NCBI GenBank assembly: GCA_047623555.1 | Contig: JBLHMP010000094.1 | Location: 1 to 13,173 of the forward strand | Reading direction: 5' to 3' | DNA length: 13,173 nt | Origin: NORP181 sp047623555 | Lineage (GTDB): Bacteria; Pseudomonadota; Alphaproteobacteria; Rhodobacterales; Rhodobacteraceae | Shown here: one piece after another, positions 1 through 5,923 of the stretch | How positions within the stretch are numbered: position 1 is the stretch's first letter | Layout of the letters: the number at the start of each line of letters is the position of its first letter | Position numbers and translations under genes: made by a program | Notes under the pieces: generated by a model | What the model was told of the DNA's origin: nothing | Databases searched by the model: none | What the model saw: the letters and a program-made list of their open reading frames with translations, nothing else

Positions 1-74
1 TCTTCGTCTTCTGTAATCCCGTGAACTTGAAAAACGTTCTTGGCCAGATCAAGGCCGATTGTGGTAACTTGCAT
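1..74 (-). CDS. IS110-family transposase, N-terminal fragment (runs off the left edge)
   Basis: Only the first 24 codons lie in the window. They read MQVTTIGLDLAKNVFQVHG followed by ITEDE. The G-[LI]-D-[LV]-[AS]-K-x-x-F-x-x-H signature is the start of the RuvC-like DEDD catalytic domain of IS110/IS1111-family transposases, and the Asp of GLDLAK is the first acidic catalytic residue. A good ribosome binding site (AGAGGAG on the minus strand, about 82-88) sits in front of the ATG at 74-72, so the start is secure. The rest of the protein and the other end of the element are outside the window, so it cannot be said whether the transposase is intact. Confidence 0.9.
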   Translation of the reverse strand, partial: MQVTTIGLDLAKNVFQVHGITEDE

Positions 75-156
75 GGGCTGGCTCCTCTCATAAGCAGATT
101 TCAACACCTGCAGTATAGCGCATTACGGCGCTGGTTGGAGCAGGAGCCATCCACCC
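1..156 (-). mobile_element. IS110-family insertion sequence, left (5') end only
   Basis: The element is on the minus strand and leaves the window at base 1. Its outer end is inferred from where LysR-like coding sequence stops (about 150-165). IS110 elements make little or no target duplication and often lack terminal inverted repeats, so the boundary is approximate. Only about 80 bases lie between the inferred end and the transposase start. This includes a short inverted repeat, GGCTCCT (80-86) and AGGAGCC (142-148). A short leader is more like the IS1111 branch, whose guide (bridge) RNA lies downstream of the transposase, than the IS110 branch, where it lies upstream. That assignment is inference. 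Confidence 0.7.
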
Positions 157-445
157 CATCAGCTCATTGGTGTCCTCAGTAAGGGCATTCGTCGCCTGCG
201 CCAGTATCCGCAACCCCGGCGCCACATCAGTCAGAAACGCCCGCCCCATCGCGGTCAGGCTGATCGCATTGCTTTTGCGTACAAACAGCACCGCGCCCAG
301 ATCTGCCTCAAGGTTCTTGACCTGATGGCTGACCGCACTTGGCGGTCACGTGCAACACATCCGCCGCCCGCGAAATGCTTTGGTTCTCGGCCACGGTTGC
401 GAATACACGGATGGCATTCAGGGATATGTTGCGATGTGTCTGCAT
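157..445 (-). pseudogene. LysR-type transcriptional regulator, 5' fragment with frameshift
   Basis: Reading from the ATG at 445, the first part encodes SLNAIRVFATVAENQSISRAADVLHVT, the start of a winged helix-turn-helix of the LysR (HTH_1) family. The reading frame then shifts. The rest, SAVSHQVKNLEADLGAVLF followed by VRKSNAISLTAMGRAFLTD, continues in another frame. Removing one C at about 343 (a G on the coding strand) restores a perfect VTPSAVSHQVKNLE motif, so a single-base insertion explains the break. The coding sequence ends near 157, where IS110-like sequence begins, so the whole effector-binding domain is missing. The gene is divergent from the EamA transporter pseudogene, a common arrangement in which the regulator controls the exporter. 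It is very unlikely to be functional. Confidence 0.88.
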
Positions 446-507
446 TAGTTTTTTAGATGCTGCTCCAATTTTCCTCTTTTGTTTTAGGGCACCAAACGGT
501 CGATGAC

Positions 508-521
508 ATCAATTCATTGAT
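508..521. promoter_or_regulatory. Inverted repeat between lysR-like gene and transporter (candidate operator)
   Basis: ATCAAT-TC-ATTGAT is a perfect 6-2-6 inverted repeat in the 94-base divergent intergenic region, 18 bases upstream of the transporter start. LysR-type regulators bind dyads with an ATC...GAT or T-N11-A core, and this fits loosely (ATC-N8-GAT). With the regulator gene destroyed, the site may be a relic. No convincing -35/-10 pair was found around it. Confidence 0.4.
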
Positions 522-539
522 TGTGAGGCAAGACTGATA

Positions 540-1428
540 ATGACCAACAATGCCAAAGCCATCCTGTGGGTCACACTGGGAACCGCGCTGTTCACGCTGG
601 TCTTTGCCTCGGGTAAATTCGCCGTCGGAACGGCCGCTCCGGTTCAGGTGGTGTTCCTGCGCCACCTAAGCGGCTTTGCCACAGTTGTCGCCGTAACAGC
701 GGTATTCGGCGCGCCCTTTGCACGGTACAAAAGTACACGTCCACAGGCGCATTTCGCCTGCGCAGTTTTTGACTGCTATGGCGGGGTTGGCGATCATCTG
801 GTCACCGGCCAACATGCCCATTCTGGACGCCACCGCGATTAGCCTGCTTTACGTCATTATTATCGTCGCCCTTGGGGTCGTCCTGCTCAAGGAACGTATC
901 GGCCCGTTGCATTGGCTTGCCATTATCCTGTCCACGACTGGCGCCATCTTTGTCATGGCTGCGCGCGGTGCCTTCACTCACTTTGATCTGTCCTATCAAT
1001 GGCCCACTGCCATCGCCGTTGCGGGCGCGCTGCTTGTCGCGTTTGAGGCGATTTTGATCCGCACCCTAAGCCAGTCGGAAAAATCTCTGACGGTGCTGCT
1101 ACATGTAAATTTCTTTGGTATCTTTTTGGTGGTGATTCCCGCAGCTATGACCTGGCAGTCGGCGACCCTAACCGAGGTCGGCCTGATCCTGCTGCTTGGT
1201 CCGCTGGCCATTTTCGCGCAATATTGCGTCATCCGGGGCTATCGTTTGGCCAAAGTTTCGGTTGTTGGGCCGATTGATTACTCGTGGCTGATCTTTGCCG
1301 GCATTCTGGGCTATTGCTTCTTTGACGAGGTACCGACCAGCGGCGTGCTTGCCGGAACCGCGCCAATCGGCGTCAGCGGCCTGATACTGGCGCTTATTAA
1401 ACCCCGCGTTACCAACAATCCACCTTAG
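540..1428 (+). pseudogene. EamA/DMT-family (RhaT-like) membrane transporter, frameshifted
   Basis: Two reading frames together encode a typical 10-TM drug/metabolite transporter of about 295 residues. The first part (540 to about 788) starts MTNNAKAILWVTLGTALF and covers roughly the first three helices. The second (about 790-1428) contains SPANMPILDATAISLLYV and LGVVLLKERIGPLHWLA, the end of the first EamA repeat, and then the whole second repeat to LALIKPRVTNNPP. Dropping one G at 789/790 joins them as CYGGV-AIIWSP, which fits the family. A TTG codon at 718 could open the second frame, but its first residues do not resemble the family. It could be a recent pseudogene or a sequencing error. 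The family exports metabolites or amino acids; no substrate can be assigned. Confidence 0.85.
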
Positions 1429-1637
1429 CAGGCCCTGCGCCGGTTAGTCCGCAAGGTTGCGACAATCGCACCTTTCGCCTTGGTGTGCGGCTGACTGTCA
1501 GGCTGCCCAGCGCGAAATGTTACGCGGCGCAGGTCGAAAAGGAACAACGTTGGCTACCAATTCTTGCGCCGCTTTTGCCGGTCACTATTCCTACGCCCGT
1601 CCCGATTGGCCCTTGCTGCTTTGGATCACGGCGATGA
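1429..1637 (+). pseudogene. Aminoglycoside phosphotransferase (APH) family remnant
   Basis: The frame ending at the TGA at 1635-1637 reads GCDNRTFRLGVRLTVRLPSA, then KCYAAQVEKEQRWLPILAPL, then LPVTIPTPVRIGP. This matches the N-terminal nucleotide-binding lobe of the APH/choline-kinase-like family: the G[WT]DN-x-[TL]-[FY]-RLG loop, the VRLP strand, VEKEQRWLP with its helix, and the LP[LV]-x-IP-x-P turn. The usual start and everything after about residue 75 (hinge, HGDLHPGN catalytic loop, DFG) are missing, so it cannot make an active kinase. The same frame reopens after the stop and runs to a TAG at 1758 with an unassigned tail (EVPKLVLEDDSMA). Family members near such loci are usually of unknown substrate, so no resistance role is implied. 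Confidence 0.8.
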
Positions 1638-1800
1638 TCCGCGACCACGATCTGGCAAAAGGTGCTGTTGATTTTGACGCATCAGTTCAAGCAAAAAACA
1701 TCAGAACGACCGGCTGCCGAGGTTCCAAAGCTGGTGTTAGAAGACGACAGCATGGCCTAGGCTGTTATTTGCATCTGACCCTGACAGAATAGGAAACACC
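1638..1800. other. Gap between the APH remnant and the ACT-domain gene
   Basis: No recognisable gene. One frame (1638-1760) stays open and ends EVPKLVLEDDSMA, which may be further degraded coding sequence of unknown origin. A second frame, open from a TTG at 1457 to 1792, overlaps the APH remnant in the wrong phase and has no family resemblance. No clear promoter for the next gene was seen. Its ribosome binding site AGGAA is at 1791-1795. Confidence 0.5.
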
Positions 1801-2190
1801 ATGGCCATCATCGTTGATCTGGAGCACCTTGCAGGGGGCTATTCCGTGTCCAGGCTACCCGCCGATCAGCCGTTGCCTGATTGGGTGACCGGGCCGGGGC
1901 TGGTGAATGTGACCTATGCGCCGGACGAAATATCGGTCGTATGCCGTTCCGATAGGGTGCCTGCGCAAACCGAAACATCACCGAGTTGGAGCGCCATCAA
2001 AGTGTCGACCAAGTTTGATTTCGATGAGGCTGGCGTGGTACTATCGGTCGTCAAACCCATTTCAACCGCGGGATTGGGCGTATTTGTGGTCTCGACGTTC
2101 TACCGTGACTATCTGCTGGTGCGTTCAGATGAGTTTGAGACGGCAAAACGGTTGTTATCAGATACAGGCCATCGCTTTGTGGACGTCTAA
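1801..2190 (+). CDS. ACT-domain protein (COG3603 / CASTOR-type ACT)
   Basis: A 129-residue soluble protein. The pattern of LPADQPLPDWVTGPGLVNVT near the N-terminus, TYAPDEISVVCRSDRVP in the middle, and SAIKVSTKFDFDEAGVVLSV followed by ISTAGLGVFVVSTFYRDYLL matches the COG3603 group, which carries the amino-acid-binding ACT fold of the ACT_7/CASTOR type. Proteins of this kind are thought to sense small ligands, but this bacterial group has no settled function. The ATG at 1801 follows AGGAA at five bases. The gene is intact, unlike its upstream neighbours, and is separated from truB by 68 bases with a promoter, so it is probably transcribed on its own. Confidence 0.8.
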   Translation: MAIIVDLEHLAGGYSVSRLPADQPLPDWVTGPGLVNVTYAPDEISVVCRSDRVPAQTETSPSWSAIKVSTKFDFDEAGVVLSVVKPISTAGLGVFVVSTFYRDYLLVRSDEFETAKRLLSDTGHRFVDV

Positions 2191-2197
2191 TTCCCAG

Positions 2198-2226
2198 TTG
2201 ACCGCCCTGCCACACAGTCCTAAAAC
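2198..2226 (+). promoter_or_regulatory. sigma70-like promoter of truB
   Basis: TTGACC (2198-2203), a 17-base spacer and TAAAAC (2221-2226) match 5/6 and 4/6 of the sigma70 consensus. Start of transcription would be near 2233, giving a leader of about 25 bases before the truB ATG, with AGGAG at 2246-2250. Confidence 0.6.
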
Positions 2227-2258
2227 GCGCGCTTTACATCAGCACAGGAGATCATCAC

Positions 2259-3161
2259 ATGGCACGTAAAGGACGCGACATTTCCGGTTGGCTGGTGATC
2301 GACAAACCTGCTGGCCCGACATCGACGGCTGTGGTGAACAAAGTGCGCTGGGCGTTGGGTGCCAAAAAGGCCGGACACGCAGGCACATTGGACCCGGACG
2401 CGACCGGAGTTCTGGCGATTGCCATTGGCGAGGCGACCAAAACCGTGCCCTATATCACCGACGCGCTAAAGGCCTATACCTTTACCGTCACGCTGGGCAC
2501 GGCCACCAACACCGACGACGCCGAGGGCAAAGTGATCGAAACCAGCGACACACGCCCGTCTGACGATGATATTCGTGCGGCTTTGGGTCAGTTTGTTGGA
2601 GATATCATGCAGACCCCACCCAAGTTTTCGGCGGTCAAAATTGATGGCCAGCGCGCCTATAAGCTAGCCCGTGATGGCGAAGACGTGACGCTGTCTGCCC
2701 GGCCCTTATGGGTCGAGGAACTGGTGATGACCGACCGGCCTGACGCCGATCATGTGATGCTGGAAATGACCTGTGGCAAGGGCGGTTATGTACGCGCCAT
2801 TGCCCGCGATCTGGGGCAGGCCTTGGGCTGTTTTGGCCACGTGCAATCCCTACGCCGCATCTGGTCCGGTCCGTTTGAGGCCGACGATGCCCTGACCATG
2901 GAGCAGGTCGAAAAGATGGCCCGCACCCCGGAACTCGACACTTATCTGCGACCGTTGGAACAGGGTCTGTGTGATCTGCCGGAATTGCGCTGCACCCCCG
3001 AAGGTGCAGCAAAGTTGCGCAATGGCAATCCGGGCATGGTGTTGGCGTCTAACGTGGAATACGGCGACGAATGCTGGGCCTCGCTGGATGGGCGCGCCGT
3101 GGCGGTTGGGGTTTACAAGGCAGGTGAATTGCACCCAAGCCGGGTGTTCGTCCAGTCCTGA
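2259..3161 (+). CDS. truB: tRNA pseudouridine(55) synthase TruB
   Basis: This 300-residue enzyme converts U55 in the T-loop of elongator tRNAs to pseudouridine and acts as a tRNA folding chaperone. It opens with GWLVIDKPAGPTSTAVVNKV. It carries the family signature AGHAGTLDPDATGVL at 38-52, with the catalytic Asp at 45, the active-site Tyr at 73 (KAYTFTVTLG) and the GGYVRAIARDLG motif from 175. The C-terminal 60 residues form the PUA-like/TruB_C region typical of proteobacteria. The length is normal. The ATG follows AGGAG by eight bases and a good promoter lies just upstream. In alphaproteobacteria truB normally sits just before rpsO; here two genes intervene. Confidence 0.97.
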   Translation: MARKGRDISGWLVIDKPAGPTSTAVVNKVRWALGAKKAGHAGTLDPDATGVLAIAIGEATKTVPYITDALKAYTFTVTLGTATNTDDAEGKVIETSDTRPSDDDIRAALGQFVGDIMQTPPKFSAVKIDGQRAYKLARDGEDVTLSARPLWVEELVMTDRPDADHVMLEMTCGKGGYVRAIARDLGQALGCFGHVQSLRRIWSGPFEADDALTMEQVEKMARTPELDTYLRPLEQGLCDLPELRCTPEGAAKLRNGNPGMVLASNVEYGDECWASLDGRAVAVGVYKAGELHPSRVFVQS

Positions 3162-3204
3162 GGTTTCGCTTTTGGCCCGGTGGACTGTCGCCTATACCAG
3201 CACC

Positions 3205-3714
3205 ATGATCACCCGCACCCATACCAAAGGCGACGCGCCTTCGACGGCCGTGTATTCTGATTGCGAACGCTATCGGTATAGCCTGACACGCATTTGGGAT
3301 CCGCAGGGGCGCAAGGCGCTGTTTGTCATGCTGAACCCGTCCACCGCCACCGAAGTGCAAAATGACCCCACCGTTGAACGCTGTGAACGGCGCGCGCGGA
3401 CCTTGGGGTTTGGCGCGTTTCGGGTCACTAATATTTTTGCCTGGCGCGATACTGATCCGCGCAAAATGCGGGCCGCGGCTGATCCGGTTGGCCCCGAAAA
3501 CGATGTCGTCCTTTTGGCTGGTGCGGATTGGGCCGATCAGGTGATTGCCGGATGGGGCACCCATGGCGCCCATATGGCGCGCGGTGCAGCAGTCGAGGCG
3601 TTGCTGCGCACAAACGATATCGCGTTGCATAACCTTGGACTGACCAAAGACGGACACCCAAAACACCCGCTATACATTGCCTACCGACAGACCCCGGTGC
3701 CTTGGCCAGCCTGA
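3205..3714 (+). CDS. DUF1643 family protein
   Basis: A 169-residue protein of the DUF1643 family. Diagnostic stretches are YRYSLTRIWD (23-32), MLNPSTATEVQNDPTVERC (42-60), GFGAFRVTNIFAWRDTDP, and a GWGTHG motif later on. The function of the family is unknown; the NPS and DPT motifs suggest a conserved active or binding site. The ATG at 3205 fits the usual start of family members (MITRTHTKGDAPSTA). It lacks a ribosome binding site, however, and an in-frame TTG at 3172 has GAGG eight bases upstream (3160-3163) and would add 11 residues. The gene lies 43 bases (or 10 with the TTG) behind truB, so the two are probably co-transcribed. The family is often found next to truB or rpsO in Rhodobacterales (from memory). 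Confidence 0.88.
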   Translation: MITRTHTKGDAPSTAVYSDCERYRYSLTRIWDPQGRKALFVMLNPSTATEVQNDPTVERCERRARTLGFGAFRVTNIFAWRDTDPRKMRAAADPVGPENDVVLLAGADWADQVIAGWGTHGAHMARGAAVEALLRTNDIALHNLGLTKDGHPKHPLYIAYRQTPVPWPA

Positions 3715-3810
3715 ACCAACGGTTAACCAATTGGCTGGAATATGTTTGACCCAGAACGTTCGGTGTGGCTGGATAGCACGCGGTGGGCCCTTTGGCTGTG
3801 GAGTGATGAA

Positions 3811-4812
3811 ATGTTGTGGTTGGCTAGTCTGTTTGGTCTGATGGCAGTAAGTGGCATCACCTTTGGTGATGAGCCCGAGGAATCGGACGACGAAATACCC
3901 GAAGATACCCTTGAGAATAGCCCGGGATTTGGCGAAATCTTACCCTCGGTTACGTCCATTTTTCCCACGCCCGGGTCTGATAGTGGTGATCCTGTTGGCG
4001 AAATTATAGTCGGAGCCCAGAACGATCAGCACCTGCTTGCTGGTGATGGCAACGATCAGATCAATGGCTATGATGGCGACGATACAATTGATGGCGGCGG
4101 CGGGCGAGACGATCTTTATGGCGGCACCGGGGTGGACGTGATTGACGGCGGCGACGGTGCCGACACCCTGCATGGCCAAGATGGTGATGACATCCTTTTT
4201 GGCGGCACCGGCAACGATAACCTTTATGGCCACAATGATGATGACCAGTTGAGCGGCGACGCGGGCGATGACACCCTGCATGGCGGCATGGGCAACGACA
4301 TCCTGTCCGGGGACGCCGGCGATGATGCGGTGCATGGCGGCATCGGCGACGATACCCTAACCGGCGGCGACGGTCAGGACACCCTGTTTGGCGGGGCGAG
4401 CAATGATGTGATTATGGGCGTGTCGTCTGTCGATGGCACCTCAGATAGCGATGTTGATTATCTGAATGGTGGCGATGGTGACGATCAGATCGTTGCTGGC
4501 GGGGCCGATGTTGTCACCGCAGGGGATGGCGCGGATACCGTTATCTTTGGCGACTGGATCACCAAAGATGCCGCCGCCAGCCTGATAGATTACGATGCGA
4601 CCGAGGACCAGTTGGTCATGGTTTGGGATTTACAAAGCTTTCCCGACCCCGAGATTGAGGTTGTTGCCGATGACGCGGTTCCGGGGCTTTCGCAGATTCT
4701 GGTGGATGGTGTTGAAATCGCCACGGTAACAGGCGACCAGACCGTCAATGTAGGCGACATTGCCTTGGTCGATCACAGTTATATGGACCTCATCTGGTCC
4801 AACGCCGTCTGA
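3811..4812 (+). CDS. RTX-repeat (hemolysin-type) calcium-binding protein
   Basis: A 333-residue acidic protein. It starts with a hydrophobic segment (residues 1-18, MLWLASLFGLMAVSGITFG), probably a membrane anchor or signal, then an acidic linker. Fourteen tandem GGxGxDxLx-type nonapeptides follow (77-202, bases 4039-4416), which fold into a calcium-loaded parallel beta-roll, with two more near 4470-4540. The last 90 residues look like the C-terminal cap seen in secreted RTX proteins. The ATG at 3811 is preferred over the in-frame ATG at 3742 because GGAG lies seven bases before it (3800-3803) and it starts at the hydrophobic segment; 3742 has only a poorly placed GGA. No enzyme domain is present. 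The cargo, partner or secretion route is unknown, and no type I secretion genes are in the window. Confidence 0.85.
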   Translation: MLWLASLFGLMAVSGITFGDEPEESDDEIPEDTLENSPGFGEILPSVTSIFPTPGSDSGDPVGEIIVGAQNDQHLLAGDGNDQINGYDGDDTIDGGGGRDDLYGGTGVDVIDGGDGADTLHGQDGDDILFGGTGNDNLYGHNDDDQLSGDAGDDTLHGGMGNDILSGDAGDDAVHGGIGDDTLTGGDGQDTLFGGASNDVIMGVSSVDGTSDSDVDYLNGGDGDDQIVAGGADVVTAGDGADTVIFGDWITKDAAASLIDYDATEDQLVMVWDLQSFPDPEIEVVADDAVPGLSQILVDGVEIATVTGDQTVNVGDIALVDHSYMDLIWSNAV

Positions 4813-4830
4813 TATCGACTCCGAATCCCT

Positions 4831-4859
4831 TTGCCATCGCAGAAAAATGCGCCTATATG
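4831..4859 (+). promoter_or_regulatory. sigma70-like promoter of rpsO
   Basis: TTGCCA (4831-4836), a 17-base spacer and TATATG (4854-4859). It lies just after the RTX gene stop. Transcription would begin around 4866, at the foot of the leader hairpin described next. Confidence 0.65.
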
Positions 4860-4864
4860 CGCCC

Positions 4865-4970
4865 ATCCGCAGTGATTCCACCGTCTTGGTGGGATGTTTG
4901 CGGATATCTCCACGGGCCTGTGCTGGACGACATCCCGGCCTGCGCCATTCATTCTAACCTTTTTAAAAGG
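4865..4970 (+). promoter_or_regulatory. Structured rpsO leader, candidate S15 autoregulatory element
   Basis: An outer stem ATCCGCA (4865-4871) / TGCGGAT (4899-4905) encloses an inner stem CCACC (4878-4882) / GGTGG (4888-4892), separated by internal loops. Part of the 3' internal loop, GGGATGT (4891-4897), is exactly complementary to ACATCCC (4930-4936) downstream, so a pseudoknot is possible. Close to the start codon CCTTTT (4958-4963) can pair with AAAAGG (4965-4970) and would hide the ribosome binding site. Ribosomal protein S15 is known to repress its own mRNA through such leaders in several bacterial groups. Whether this one works that way is inference. Confidence 0.5.
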
Positions 4971-4978
4971 AGCCCCCG

Positions 4979-5248
4979 ATGTCGATTACGAAAGAAAACA
5001 AAGCCCAAGTCATGGCAGAATACGGCGCCAAAGAAGGCGACACAGGTTCGCCCGAAGTTCAGGTTGCTGTACTTAGCTCGCGGATCGCAACTCTGACCGA
5101 GCATTTCAAAATCCACAAAAAAGACAACCACGGTCGTCGTGGCCTTTTGAAAATGGTTGCTCGTCGTCGGAAGCTGCTGGATTACGTCAAAGGCAACGAT
5201 GAGGCCCGTTATCAGGACCTGATCAAACGCCTGGGACTGCGTCGCTAA
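4979..5248 (+). CDS. rpsO: 30S ribosomal protein S15
   Basis: 89 residues, the standard length. It contains the family hallmarks GDTGSPEVQVAVLSSRIATL, HKKDNHGRRGLLKMVARRRK and LLDYVKGNDEARYQDLIKRL. S15 binds the central domain of 16S rRNA at a three-way junction and is needed early in 30S assembly. The ATG at 4979 follows AAAAGGAG with a six-base spacer. The gene has its own promoter and leader upstream and a strong terminator downstream, so it is a single-gene unit. It is not read through into pnp directly, unlike the coupled rpsO-pnp operon of Escherichia coli, although some read-through is possible. Confidence 0.98.
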   Translation: MSITKENKAQVMAEYGAKEGDTGSPEVQVAVLSSRIATLTEHFKIHKKDNHGRRGLLKMVARRRKLLDYVKGNDEARYQDLIKRLGLRR

Positions 5249-5296
5249 CAGCGTCGCTGATTCTGTACTCTGGTGAAAACTGGAGACTGACAAAAC

Positions 5297-5327
5297 AAAA
5301 CCGCGCCTTAAACGGCGCGGTTTTTTT
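5297..5327 (+). terminator. Rho-independent terminator after rpsO
   Basis: AAAACCGCGCC (5297-5307), a six-base loop and GGCGCGGTTTT (5314-5324), followed by more T (seven T in a row from 5321). Strong and textbook-like. Confidence 0.92.
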
Positions 5328-5507
5328 GTGGCTTTGCGGGCAACGTCGCATCAAACAGCGTCCGACGTGGCTACTATCTAATATTCAGAAGCCATGTCCC
5401 GGCCCTTGCAGAAACCTATTTGCATTTGTTTTCCACTTTGACCGCAAGAATTACCCTAGAGTCAGTGAGGCCGGATACCCACTATTTCTAGTTGTTTGCG
5501 ACTTCCC

Positions 5508-5536
5508 CTTGAAAACCACCGCACACTCCCCTAAAT
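5508..5536 (+). promoter_or_regulatory. Candidate heat-shock-sigma (RpoH-type) promoter upstream of csp
   Basis: CTTGAAA (5508-5514), a 13-base spacer and CCCCTAAAT (5528-5536) closely follow the RpoH pattern CTTGAAA-N11-16-CCCCAT. The same bases also fit a weaker sigma70 reading, TTGAAA with TAAATG at 17 bases. The leader would be about 120 bases. Confidence 0.45.
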
Positions 5537-5575
5537 GGCCCTTGCAAACGTTTTTCTTTTTCGACCACTGTCTCC

Positions 5576-5581
5576 TATAAT
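5576..5581 (+). promoter_or_regulatory. -10 element of a second csp promoter
   Basis: A perfect TATAAT. The -35 region at the right distance is only T-rich (TTTTCT to TTCTTT at 5552-5559). Transcription from here would start near 5588 and give a leader of about 75 bases. Confidence 0.5.
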
Positions 5582-5662
5582 ACGGCGCTCAGTCTTTCGA
5601 TCCAGACCGACCACGCCATGCTGTCGCATTCTGCGGGCAGCGCATATTTGGAGACTACGGAA

Positions 5663-5869
5663 ATGGCTACTGGCACCGTAAAATGGTTTAATACTACCAA
5701 AGGCTTCGGCTTTATCGCACCCGATGGCGGCAGCAAAGATGTGTTTGTACACATCTCCGCAGTTGAGCGCGCAGGCCTGACCGGTCTGGCCGACGACCAG
5801 AAAGTGACTTTCGACATCGAGCCCGGCCGTGACGGTCGCGAATCGGCTACGAACCTGGCCCTGGCATAA
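5663..5869 (+). CDS. Cold-shock domain protein (CspA family)
   Basis: A 68-residue single cold-shock domain. It starts MATGTVKWFNTTKGFGFIAP, containing RNP1 (KGFGFI). RNP2 is VFVHIS. The C-terminal half, GLADDQKVTFDIEPGRDGRE, closes the beta-barrel. Such proteins bind single-stranded RNA and DNA and melt RNA secondary structure, aiding translation and RNA turnover; here it sits next to pnp, the RNA-degrading phosphorylase. The ATG at 5663 fits the family start; a frame extension upstream to 5618 is not part of the domain. Spaced from rpsO by over 400 bases and closed by its own terminator, it is an independent unit. Two candidate promoters and a leader of 75 to 120 bases leave room for post-transcriptional control. 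Confidence 0.95.
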   Translation: MATGTVKWFNTTKGFGFIAPDGGSKDVFVHISAVERAGLTGLADDQKVTFDIEPGRDGRESATNLALA

Positions 5870-5893
5870 GCTAGCGGACGGACGAACTATCGG

Positions 5894-5923
5894 AACGCGG
5901 CTCTTTTCAAAGAGCCGCGTTTT
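5894..5923 (+). terminator. Rho-independent terminator after csp
   Basis: AACGCGGCTCTT (5894-5905), loop TTCA, AAGAGCCGCGTT (5910-5921), then TT. A 12-bp perfect stem with a four-T end. Confidence 0.88.

Larger units (their letters stand above)
5328..5662. other. Intergenic region rpsO-csp, no gene
   Basis: About 335 bases, more AT-rich than its neighbours. The only signals seen are the two promoter candidates listed separately and the untranslated leader of the cold-shock gene. An open frame of 84 codons on the plus strand (5326-5580) starts inside the terminator and has no family resemblance. Confidence 0.6.

Noticed and set aside
1457..1792. 111-codon plus-strand frame from a TTG codon
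   Set aside because: Overlaps the APH remnant in another frame, begins with TTG without a ribosome binding site, and resembles no family.
3049..3666. 205-codon minus-strand frame over truB end and DUF1643
   Set aside because: Antisense of two recognised genes, low-complexity Arg/Pro-rich product, no ribosome binding site.
3940..4335. 131-codon minus-strand frame rich in Val, Ile and Ala
   Set aside because: It is the antisense of the Gly-Asp RTX repeats, which always produces such hydrophobic shadows.
4039..4416. Tandem 27-base repeats considered as CRISPR or satellite DNA
   Set aside because: They encode RTX nonapeptides in an open frame and are diverged at codon level; there are no spacers of constant repeats.
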